Positions 1 through 6,896 of a stretch of DNA of 64,000 nt are shown here, piece after piece (the first letter of the stretch is position 1; the number at the start of each line of letters is the position of its first letter). The DNA comes from Bradyrhizobium sp. WBAH42 (GTDB lineage: Bacteria; Pseudomonadota; Alphaproteobacteria; Rhizobiales; Xanthobacteraceae). A program made the position numbers and the translations under genes. The stretch covers positions 3,047,001 through 3,111,000 of the forward strand of contig NZ_CP036533.1 of NCBI RefSeq assembly GCF_024585265.1. The letters run 5' to 3'. A model generated the notes under the pieces. That model made no database searches and had not been told where the DNA came from. It saw only the letters and a list, made by a program, of their open reading frames with translations.

Positions 1-49
1 GGCGGGCTTGTCTCGCCGGCGCGCCCTGTTCCCATAAGCATGTGACGCC

Positions 50-1405
50 ATGGATATCTCGCCTAGCCATCTTCGCGCTGCCTATCGCAACGGCACGCTG
101 AAGCCGTCAGACGTCGCCGCGCACGTGCTGTCGCGCCTGACTGATGCCGACCAGAGCGGTGTCTGGATATCGACGGGAAGGCCCGAGAGCGTCATGGCCG
201 CGGCGCGCGCGATCGATGCCCGCGTCGGCGAGATCGATGAGCTACCGCTCTATGGGCTCGTATTCTCGGTCAAGGACTGCATCGATGTCGCAGGCGAGCA
301 GACGACGTCGGCCTGTCCGGAATTCGCCTATGTGGCGGAGGATACGAGCCCCGTGGTGGCTGACGCGATTGCAGCCGGTGCGATTTATGTCGGCAAGACC
401 AACATGGACCAGTTCGCGACCGGGCTCGTCGGCGTCCGCTCGCCCTACGGCATCGCCCGGAATCCATACAACGCAGACTACATTCCCGGCGGCTCCAGCT
501 CGGGCGCGGCGGTGTCGGTCGCCACCGGCACGTCGTCGTTCGCGTTCGGCACCGACACCGGCGGGTCGGGCAGGGTGCCTGCGTCCTATTGCGGCGTGAC
601 CGGCTTCAAGCCGGCGCCGGGCGCGTTCAGCCAGCGCGGGATGGTGTATGCGTGCCGGAGCTTCGACACCATCTCGCTCTACACCCGCGATCCCGCCGAC
701 GGCTATGATGTCTATCGCGTGCTGGCGCGGCGCGATCCCGCGGACGGCTTTTCGCAGCTGGAGTTCGCCGGCTGGACAGAGCAGGCGTCCCCGGCGCGGC
801 CGCTGAAGATCGCAACGCCGCGCCTCGATCAGCTCAAGTTCTTCGGCAATCCAGAGACGGAGAGGCTGTTCGGCGACGCGCTGCACCGGCTGCGCCGACT
901 CGACCTGCCGGTCGTGCCGGTGGATTTCTCGCCATTCACCTCGATCAACGATCTGATGTTCTTCGGGCCGTTTCTAGCGGAGCGTGATGTTTCTGTCGGC
1001 GCCTTTCTCGACGCCCATCCCGATGCAGGGGTCAAGATCGTGCGCGATCTCGTTCTCGGCAGCCGGAAGTTCTCGGCCGCCGATGCCTACCGCGCGTTCT
1101 ACGAAGTCAAGGACGTCCAGCGTCAGCTTCGCGGCTTCTGGGAAGCTCACGATGCGCTGGTGGTGCCGACGGTCGGCACCGTCCTCAGCATTGATGAAGT
1201 TGCGCGCGATCCGCTGACGGCCAATTTCAACAACGGCTACTACACCAACTACGCCAATCCGCTCGGGCTCGCCGCGATTGCGGTGCCGAATGCGATGACC
1301 GGGGCCGGCGTGCCCTATGGAGTCACGTTCCTGGCGCCGGCGGGGCGGGAGCGCCTGCTCGCTGACCTCGCTTGTGCGTTCACGGCTGCGGCGGCCGTGC
1401 GTTGA
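50..1405 (+). CDS. Amidase, allophanate-hydrolase-like (amidase domain only)
   Basis: This 451-residue protein belongs to the amidase signature family, whose members hydrolyse amides with a Ser-cisSer-Lys triad. The catalytic lysine is K75 in SVKDCIDVAG, the cis-serine is S149 in the GGSSSG motif and the nucleophile is S173 in DTGGSGRVPA; the two serines are 24 residues apart, as in characterised family members. The stretches around GKTNMDQFATGLVG and the Gly/Ser motif resemble AtzF-type allophanate hydrolases rather than GatA. AtzF proteins normally carry an additional C-terminal domain, which is missing here. No urea carboxylase gene lies nearby, so the true substrate is open. The ATG at 50 has no clear Shine-Dalgarno sequence. 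A Crp/Fnr regulator follows within about 70 bases. Confidence 0.8.
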   Translation: MDISPSHLRAAYRNGTLKPSDVAAHVLSRLTDADQSGVWISTGRPESVMAAARAIDARVGEIDELPLYGLVFSVKDCIDVAGEQTTSACPEFAYVAEDTSPVVADAIAAGAIYVGKTNMDQFATGLVGVRSPYGIARNPYNADYIPGGSSSGAAVSVATGTSSFAFGTDTGGSGRVPASYCGVTGFKPAPGAFSQRGMVYACRSFDTISLYTRDPADGYDVYRVLARRDPADGFSQLEFAGWTEQASPARPLKIATPRLDQLKFFGNPETERLFGDALHRLRRLDLPVVPVDFSPFTSINDLMFFGPFLAERDVSVGAFLDAHPDAGVKIVRDLVLGSRKFSAADAYRAFYEVKDVQRQLRGFWEAHDALVVPTVGTVLSIDEVARDPLTANFNNGYYTNYANPLGLAAIAVPNAMTGAGVPYGVTFLAPAGRERLLADLACAFTAAAAVR

Positions 1406-1477
1406 GCGGTCGCACCGCGTTGCAATCGGATGCGATACCTCCTAGCCTTCGAGCCGTCACTCGAAGGGAGACTGGTC

Positions 1478-2206
1478 GTGGGGCGGGGCCATGCGCATGA
1501 AGTCGCCGATCCGGGTGAGCCCTGTGCGGAAGTGCAAGGCGCCGGAACGGGTCGCTATGTGCTGAAGGCGCTGGACAAGTCTGATCTGGACCTGGTGATG
1601 CGGACCGGCAGGTTGGCGACTTACCAGAACCGCGAACATCTGCTGCGCGAAGGCGAGCCGGCGAACGGCATCCACGTCATTTTGAGCGGAATCGTCGAAA
1701 GCACCCATGCCGGCACGCAAGGTCGCGAGCTGATGCTGGCGACATGGGAAGCCGGCGACTTCGTCGGCGCCCCCTACATTCTCGGCAATCACCGCCATAG
1801 CTGGTCGGCGCGCGCGCTCGGCCGGGTCGAAGCTTTGCATCTCGACCAGGATGCCATCCGCCGCCTGATCGCACAGTCGCCCTCGTTCGCAGTCGCGCTG
1901 ATCGAATGTCTCGGCTTCAAGGGCGAGACCTATTCGATGCTGGCGCAGACGCTGGCTGGGCAGAAGGCTGCGGAACGATTGGTGCTGCTGTTGGTGAAGC
2001 TGTGCGAGAACGCGGCGCAGGACGAGAACGGTCCGATCTCGCTCGGCCGCCTCACGCAGGCCAATCTCGCGCGTATGATCGGCGCGACGCGGCAGTCGAT
2101 CAGCCTCATTCTCAACCGTCTCCAGGACGAGGGCATCATCACGACCGGCCCGACCAAGATGGTCGTGAATGATCTCTCGGCGCTGAGGAAGCAGGTCACT
2201 GACTAA
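1478..2206 (+). CDS. Crp/Fnr-family transcriptional regulator
   Basis: The protein has an N-terminal cyclic-nucleotide-binding-like beta-barrel (around LLREGEPANGIHVILSG) and a C-terminal winged helix whose recognition region reads LARMIGATRQSISLILNR. It lacks the cysteine cluster of oxygen-sensing FNR, so it is more likely a generic Crp/Fnr sensor. The frame is open from an ATG at 1430, but a GTG at 1478 has a good ribosome-binding site (GAAGGGA at 1463-1469, about eight bases upstream) and gives a more normal N-terminus of 242 residues; I prefer it. It follows the amidase gene on the same strand and may regulate it. A convergent hairpin sits at its stop codon. Ligand and targets are unknown. 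Confidence 0.8.
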   Translation: MGRGHAHEVADPGEPCAEVQGAGTGRYVLKALDKSDLDLVMRTGRLATYQNREHLLREGEPANGIHVILSGIVESTHAGTQGRELMLATWEAGDFVGAPYILGNHRHSWSARALGRVEALHLDQDAIRRLIAQSPSFAVALIECLGFKGETYSMLAQTLAGQKAAERLVLLLVKLCENAAQDENGPISLGRLTQANLARMIGATRQSISLILNRLQDEGIITTGPTKMVVNDLSALRKQVTD

Positions 2207-2234
2207 AGCGCGATGATGTCGTCATCGCGATTTA
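2204..2234. terminator. Hairpin between convergent genes
   Basis: The arms CGCGATGA (2209-2216) and TCATCGCG (2222-2229) form a perfect eight-base-pair stem around a five-base loop. They are flanked by TAAA (2204-2207) and TTTA (2231-2234), which pair further after one mismatch. It spans the stop codons of the Crp/Fnr gene (plus strand) and the small gene ending at 2222 (minus strand). With the A and T tracts it could act as a terminator in both directions. Confidence 0.55.
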
Positions 2235-2557
2235 GGCTTCGATGGTGTCAGTCCCATGCAGCGCTGCACTTCACCCGGAACATTGTAGGTGCGCATGATG
2301 TGGCGGCTGTCGCGCAGGCCGGATGCCTCGCGCTGCACCACGAACATCCAAAGCGCCTGGCCGGCTTCCAGCACCAGCTTGCGCCTGGCCGGTTGCATCG
2401 CGTCCGGCACTTCGGTCGCGGCGTGAGCGACGTCGAACTCGCGCAAACGCGAAAGGCTCTGTTCGAGGGCGCGGCCCATCCGCCCAAGCGCCGAGGCCTG
2501 TTCCTGGACGATCTCGTAGTGGAGGATGTCGACTGGCGGGCGAAGATCACGAGACAT
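2222..2557 (-). CDS. Small conserved hypothetical protein (possibly DUF6665 type)
   Basis: This is a soluble, helical protein of about 111 residues containing DILHYEIVQEQASALGRMG followed by a helix rich in Leu and Arg. I preferred the internal ATG at 2557 over the frame's first ATG at 2593 because the protein-like sequence begins there (MSRDLRPPVDILHYE). The pattern recalls rhizobial DUF6665 proteins, but this is recollection and not a search. It lies between a Crp/Fnr gene, with which it converges, and a tetR gene on its own strand. No function can be assigned. Confidence 0.6.
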   Translation of the reverse strand: MSRDLRPPVDILHYEIVQEQASALGRMGRALEQSLSRLREFDVAHAATEVPDAMQPARRKLVLEAGQALWMFVVQREASGLRDSRHIMRTYNVPGEVQRCMGLTPSKPKSR

Positions 2558-2600
2558 GGCCGCAATATAGTGTCGCCCGGCCCGCAGGCGCAACGCGCGG

Positions 2601-3290
2601 CTACCTCGCCTTGTACGCCGCCAGGAACATCCGCGTTGCGCTCTCGACCACCGCGCTCATGCGCTGTTCCGACGGCGCGGGCTCCGCCTGAAACACGAAG
2701 GGCAGGAACAGCGAGGCCTTGCACAGTTCCATGAACTGCGAGGCGGCAAGATCGCAATCATCTATCGAAAGATCGCCCGATGCGACACGTGCCTTGAGAT
2801 AAGCGGAGAGGCGGTTGATGCTCTTGTCCAGCACGCGCGCATAGTAACGCCGGCCGACATCCGGCATGCGCTCGGCGATCGCCATCACGGTGCGGATCGC
2901 CGATCCGCCGCCGGGGCGGCAGACCAGGTGAAGATAGGCGAGGCCGAACTCCTTCAGCGTGCTCTCGGCCTCGCGGTCGGGATCGAAACTGAACACGACC
3001 TGGCCGTGCTGGAGCGCCTCCTGTTCGACGATGGCTTCGAACAGCGCGCATTTGTCGGCGAAGTAGACGTAGAGTGTGCCCTTGGAGACCTGCGCGGCGC
3101 GCGCGATCTCGCCCATGCTGGCCCCGTCGAAGCCCAGATCCATGAACACCTTGCGGGCGCCGTCCAGGATCTGGCGGCGCTTGGAATTGTCCTCGTCCTG
3201 GACGATACGCAATTGTTCGCTGGCAGCTACAACCATTGGTTTAGGGTCTCGGAAGGTTTTTGGGTCGGGATTAAGCCATGAAACGCCCAT
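2601..3290 (-). CDS. TetR/AcrR-family repressor of the adjacent efflux genes
   Basis: The N-terminal TetR DNA-binding domain is clear: a helix-turn-helix with GASMGEIARAAQVSKGTLYVYFADKCALFEAI. The C-terminal part is a ligand-binding dimerisation domain of the AefR-like (TetR_C_7) kind, by impression. The gene is divergent from an EmrA/EmrB-type efflux pair. A 23-bp near-perfect palindrome lies just upstream of both, which is the usual arrangement for a self-regulating repressor that releases in the presence of an exported drug. The frame opens at 3290; an internal ATG at 3236 would give a more typical N-terminus. Neither start has a strong Shine-Dalgarno sequence. Confidence 0.88.
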   Translation of the reverse strand: MGVSWLNPDPKTFRDPKPMVVAASEQLRIVQDEDNSKRRQILDGARKVFMDLGFDGASMGEIARAAQVSKGTLYVYFADKCALFEAIVEQEALQHGQVVFSFDPDREAESTLKEFGLAYLHLVCRPGGGSAIRTVMAIAERMPDVGRRYYARVLDKSINRLSAYLKARVASGDLSIDDCDLAASQFMELCKASLFLPFVFQAEPAPSEQRMSAVVESATRMFLAAYKAR

Positions 3291-3332
3291 AAAGGATTCG
3301 CGGCTGTAAGGTCTGTCGGGAATAATGTGTAT

Positions 3333-3355
3333 ATTGACCGAACCGTTCGGTCAAT
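3333..3355. promoter_or_regulatory. Probable TetR operator
   Basis: This is an inverted repeat with 11-base perfect arms, ATTGACCGAAC and GTTCGGTCAAT, around one central base. Its size and core (TTGACCGAAC/GTTCGGTCAA) are typical of TetR-family operators. It lies between the divergent tetR and EmrA-like genes, so one repressor dimer or pair of dimers could block both promoters. It also shows that the upstream ATGs of the EmrA-like frame at 3327 and 3354 are not the true start. Confidence 0.8.
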
Positions 3356-3431
3356 GCTATTTGAGATCCACGCGAGGAAACCGCCTGCAACAGCGGCCGC
3401 CCTCGGGTTGCGCTTTTTTGGGGAGGCCGTG

Positions 3432-4754
3432 ATGGCCATATCGAGAGATCAGACGGCTCGCGTCCTTCGCCAGGAAACGGCGGAGGACCAGACGGGCGCT
3501 GATGCTGCCTCCGAGACACCCGCACCCCCTGCCGAGCAGCTGCGCGCTCACGTGGCCGAGGAAACCAAGCGTCCGACCCGCGAGGCGCCGGAGCAGCCCG
3601 TGATCGACAAGCCGGCCGCACCTGCGCCGGACGCGCCCGCCGCCGCTGCGTCCGGTGCGCCAAAGTCCGGCAAGCGCAAATTCGTCCTGATGGGCGTCGG
3701 CCTCGTCCTCGCGCTGGCTGTTGCGGGGTATGCCGGCTATTACACTTTGGTCGGTCGCTTCTACATCTCGACCGACGACGCCTATGTGCGCGCCAACAAC
3801 ACCATGCTCGGCGCGCGCGTTGCCGGCCACATCTCCTCGATCCTTGCCGGCGACAACACACAGGTCCAAGCCGGCGACATCGTCCTCCGCATCGACGACG
3901 GCGACTACAGGATCGCGGTCGAAGCGGCCGCGACCAAGATCGCGACCCAGCAAGCCACCATCGATCGCATCGGCCGCCAGGTCGCAGCTCTCGACAGCCA
4001 GGTCGCCCAGGCCAAGGCGCAGCTCGTCTCCGCCGAAGCGGGCCTCAAGCGCGCCGACCTCGATTATGAGCGCCAGCAGGCGCTGAGCAGCAAGGGCTTT
4101 GCCTCGCGCGCCACCTTCGAAAGCTCGGAAGCCGGACGCGACCAGGGCGCCGCCGCGGTCAAGGCCGCGCGAGCCGCCTACGAGGTTGCCGTCAGCAATG
4201 TCGACGTCGCCAAGGCGCAGCAGGCCGAAGCGCAGGCCCAGCTCGCCGAGCTCAAGACCACGCTCGCCAAAGCCGAGCGCGACCTCGGCTTCACGGCGGT
4301 GCGCGCGCCGGTGAACGGCACGTTCTCGAACCGCCTTGTCAACACCGGCGACTTCGTCGCGGTCGGACAGCGCCTTGGCAACATCGTGCCGCTGGACGAC
4401 GTCTATATCGACGCGAACTTCAAGGAGACACAGCTCAAGCGCATCCGCCCGGGCCAGCCGGTGACGATCAAGGTCGATGCCTACGGCATGCGCAAGTTCT
4501 CCGGCGTCGTCGACAGCATCGCGGCGGGCGCGGGGTCGGTGTTCACGCTGCTGCCGCCCGACAACGCCACCGGCAACTTCACCAAGATCGTGCAGCGCGT
4601 GCCGGTCCGCATCCGCGTGCCCAAATCTGTGGCGAAGCAGAACCTGCTCCGCGCCGGCATGTCGGTCTACGCCACCGTCGACACCAACAAGGGCGCCGCC
4701 GACGCCGACAGCGCGGTCGACCTCGACGATCCCACCGCGGTCCATCCGCAGTAG
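3432..4754 (+). CDS. EmrA/HlyD-family efflux adaptor protein
   Basis: The protein is a periplasmic adaptor linking an inner-membrane MFS pump to an outer-membrane channel. A Pro/Ala-rich cytoplasmic segment of about 80 residues precedes a single membrane helix near residues 84-105. A lipoyl/barrel-sandwich half follows (YISTDDAYVRANNTM and GDNTQVQAGD), then a long Ala/Gln-rich coiled-coil hairpin at about 140-265, then the second lipoyl half and beta-barrel. I chose ATG 3432, which has GGGGAGG five bases upstream; earlier ATGs at 3327 and 3354 overlap the TetR operator. The predicted product is 440 residues. The MFS partner gene follows after a repeat element. Expression is likely repressed by the divergent TetR protein. 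Substrates cannot be told from sequence. Confidence 0.9.
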   Translation: MAISRDQTARVLRQETAEDQTGADAASETPAPPAEQLRAHVAEETKRPTREAPEQPVIDKPAAPAPDAPAAAASGAPKSGKRKFVLMGVGLVLALAVAGYAGYYTLVGRFYISTDDAYVRANNTMLGARVAGHISSILAGDNTQVQAGDIVLRIDDGDYRIAVEAAATKIATQQATIDRIGRQVAALDSQVAQAKAQLVSAEAGLKRADLDYERQQALSSKGFASRATFESSEAGRDQGAAAVKAARAAYEVAVSNVDVAKAQQAEAQAQLAELKTTLAKAERDLGFTAVRAPVNGTFSNRLVNTGDFVAVGQRLGNIVPLDDVYIDANFKETQLKRIRPGQPVTIKVDAYGMRKFSGVVDSIAAGAGSVFTLLPPDNATGNFTKIVQRVPVRIRVPKSVAKQNLLRAGMSVYATVDTNKGAADADSAVDLDDPTAVHPQ

Positions 4755-4793
4755 GGATGCTATGATGTTCGAGACGAGCGCCGCTTCGCCTTT

Positions 4794-4927
4794 CACCTCT
4801 CCCGGAGGGAGAGGTCGGATCGCATCGGAAGATGCGATCCGGGTGAGGGGTTACGCTCTCTCGTGGAAGCTGCGGCCCCTCACCCGATTTGCTGCGCAAA
4901 TAGACCTCTCCCCGATGGGAAGAGGTG
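4794..4927. repeat. Intergenic palindromic repeat, CACCTCTCCC family
   Basis: This element fills the space between the EmrA-like and EmrB-like genes. It begins CACCTCTCCC and ends GGGAAGAGGTG, and contains inner inverted pairs: GGATCGCATC/GATGCGATCC, and GGGTGAGGGG against CCCCTCACCC. It belongs to the same broad family as the repeats at 45349-45517 and 60705-60875. An extended reading-frame start of the MFS gene at 4925 falls inside it and is therefore unlikely to be real. Confidence 0.8.
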
Positions 4928-4960
4928 GAGCGTGCCCTCTCGCGCGAGCTGAGTGAGAAA

Positions 4961-6547
4961 ATGGCCAACGCCACCACCGCTTCACCTGCCATGATGGCGG
5001 ATCCCGCTTCGGAGCGCATTGCGCCGAAGCGGCTGTTTGCGTTCATCATCATGGTGTTCGGGATGTTCATGTCGATCCTGGACATCCAGATCGTCTCGGC
5101 CTCATTGAGCGAAATCCAGGCCGGGCTGTCGGCGAGCTCCAGCGAGGTCTCCTGGGTTCAGACCGCCTATCTGATCGCCGAGGTGATCGCGATCCCGCTG
5201 TCGGGATTCCTGTCGCGCGCCTTCGGCACGCGGCTGTTGTTCGCGATCTCGGCGGCCGGCTTCACCTTCGCGAGCCTGCTCTGCGGCTTCGCCACGACGA
5301 TCGAGGAGATGATCCTCTGGCGCGCGCTGCAGGGCTTTCTCGGCGCCGGCATGATCCCGACCGTGTTCGCTTCGGCCTACACCGTCTTCCCGCGCACGAA
5401 ATTCCACATCGTCGGTCCCATCATCGGCCTCGTCGCAACCTTGGCTCCGACCATCGGACCGACGGTCGGCGGCTACATCACCGACGCGATGTCGTGGAAC
5501 TGGCTGTTCTTCATCAACGTCGTGCCCGGCATCGGCATCACAGTGGGCGTGCTGGCGCTGGTCGATTTCGACGAGCCGCATTTCGAGCTGCTCGATCGCT
5601 TCGACTGGTGGGGCTTGTTGTTCATGGCCAGCTTCCTCGGCACGCTGGAATATGTGCTGGAAGAGGGCCCGCAATATCAATGGATGCAGGACACGTCGGT
5701 CGCGATCTGCGCCTGGATCTGCGCGATCTCGGCCATCGCCTTCTTCTGGCGCGTGTTCACGGCGGCCGAGCCGATCGTCAATCTGCGCACCTTCTCCGAC
5801 CGCAATTTCGCCGTCGGATGCACGCTGCAATTCTGCATCGGCATCGGTCTCTACGGCCTGACCTACATCTATCCGCGCTATCTCGCCGAAGTGCGCGGCT
5901 ACAGCGCGCTGATGATCGGCGACACCATGTTCGTCTCCGGCATCACCATGTTCCTGGTCGCACCGCTGGTCGGCCGGCTCATGGCCAAGCTCGACATGCG
6001 CTACATGATCGCGTTCGGCCTCGTCGTGTTCGCGATCGGCTCCTACCAGATGACCTGGATCACCCGCGAATACGATTTCTACGAGCTGCTGGTGCCGCAG
6101 ATCCTGCGCGGCATCGGCATGATGTTCGCGATGGTCCCGACCAACAACGTCGCGCTCGGCACGCTGCCACCTGACAAGGTGAAGAACGCGAGCGGCCTGT
6201 TCAACCTGATGCGCAATCTCGGCGGCGCGCTCGGCCTCGCCGTCATCAACACCGTGCTCAACGACCGCACCGACCTGCATATCACCCGTCTGCAGGAGCG
6301 CGTGACCTGGGGCAACACGACCGCGACCGAAACCCTGAGCATGTTCATGCAGAAATTTCAGGGACTTGGCGATTCCACGCTGATGGCCATGAAGCAGCTT
6401 TCCCAGCTGGTTCATCGCCAGGCCGTGGTGATGAGCTTTGGCGATGCCTTCTTCATCCTGTCGCTGTTCTATCTCGCCCTCAGTTTCCTGGTGGTGCTGC
6501 TGAAGAGACCGCCGTCGCCGTTCGGCGCCGGCGGCGACGGGCACTAA
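4961..6547 (+). CDS. DHA2-family MFS drug efflux pump (EmrB-like)
   Basis: The 528-residue protein has about 14 hydrophobic segments, as expected of the DHA2 drug:H+ antiporters that pair with EmrA-type adaptors. Motif D1-like sequence is seen in the first helix (FMSILDIQIVSASL), a motif A-like loop in GFLSRAFGTR, and the antiporter motif C as APTIGPTVGGY. I chose ATG 4961, preceded by a GAGTGAGAA stretch, because the upstream start at 4925 lies in a repeat. It forms a functional unit with the adaptor gene at 3432 under the TetR operator. The outer-membrane channel is not in this window. Confidence 0.9.
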   Translation: MANATTASPAMMADPASERIAPKRLFAFIIMVFGMFMSILDIQIVSASLSEIQAGLSASSSEVSWVQTAYLIAEVIAIPLSGFLSRAFGTRLLFAISAAGFTFASLLCGFATTIEEMILWRALQGFLGAGMIPTVFASAYTVFPRTKFHIVGPIIGLVATLAPTIGPTVGGYITDAMSWNWLFFINVVPGIGITVGVLALVDFDEPHFELLDRFDWWGLLFMASFLGTLEYVLEEGPQYQWMQDTSVAICAWICAISAIAFFWRVFTAAEPIVNLRTFSDRNFAVGCTLQFCIGIGLYGLTYIYPRYLAEVRGYSALMIGDTMFVSGITMFLVAPLVGRLMAKLDMRYMIAFGLVVFAIGSYQMTWITREYDFYELLVPQILRGIGMMFAMVPTNNVALGTLPPDKVKNASGLFNLMRNLGGALGLAVINTVLNDRTDLHITRLQERVTWGNTTATETLSMFMQKFQGLGDSTLMAMKQLSQLVHRQAVVMSFGDAFFILSLFYLALSFLVVLLKRPPSPFGAGGDGH

Positions 6548-6583
6548 TTTGCAACACTCGTGCGTGATCTCGCGCGAGCCCCG

Positions 6584-6612
6584 TTGCAATCGGCTGGCGA
6601 CACATCTATAAA
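6584..6612 (+). promoter_or_regulatory. Sigma-70-type promoter before a short gene and the ABC exporter
   Basis: A TTGCAA box (6584-6589) is separated by exactly 17 bases from TATAAA (6607-6612). Transcription would start near 6619. About 16 bases further lies a strong Shine-Dalgarno sequence, GGGGAGAG (6635-6642), in front of a short reading frame. It is one of the best sigma-70-type matches I noticed between genes in this window. Confidence 0.6.
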
Positions 6613-6644
6613 GCGCGCCTCATTCATTCGAACCGGGGAGAGAT

Positions 6645-6824
6645 TTGCATGATTTCGTCGCAATCGCAGATCGTACGCCCGCGCTCGATGATCACCTCGA
6701 TGACGTTCTGGTTCGGTATGTACGCGGCCTGTTAGAGGCCTCTTCCGCCAGCTTCGATTGGGCCAAGGTTTTGGCCGAGCGTCCCGATCGCTTCGTTTCC
6801 CAAGTCAAAATCAGTCTTACGTGA
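6645..6824 (+). CDS. Short leader gene of uncertain frame, upstream of ABC exporter
   Basis: Two overlapping frames share one promoter and one ribosome-binding site. The first starts at TTG 6645 and would make 59 residues, acidic then amphipathic, including YVRGLLEASSASFDWAKVL and ending KISLT. The second starts at ATG 6649 with optimal spacing from GGGGAGAG and would make only 28 residues, ending MTFWFGMYAAC (stop at 6735). Codon pattern does not decide clearly: third-position GC favours the short frame, first-position GC favours the long one. Between here and the ABC gene are two hairpins, GGCCAA/TTGGCC (6761-6776) and CGGCC-TTCG-GGCCG (6833-6846). It could be a small protein or a leader peptide controlling the exporter. 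I recognise neither product. Confidence 0.4.
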   Translation: MHDFVAIADRTPALDDHLDDVLVRYVRGLLEASSASFDWAKVLAERPDRFVSQVKISLT

Positions 6825-6896
6825 CGCCGTTGCGGCCTTCGGGCCGACTTGCGTCCATCGATGGAGCCGGCCCGCGCGAAGCGGCCGGATGATGCC

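Noticed and set aside
1..45. Possible 3' end of an upstream gene (open from base 1 to a TGA at 43-45)
   Set aside because: Only 14 codons are visible, with no family signal; it cannot be told from chance.
3357..4796. 479-codon minus-strand frame opposite the EmrA-like gene
   Set aside because: The plus-strand adaptor protein has clear domains and a ribosome-binding site; the antisense frame reaches into a repeat element.
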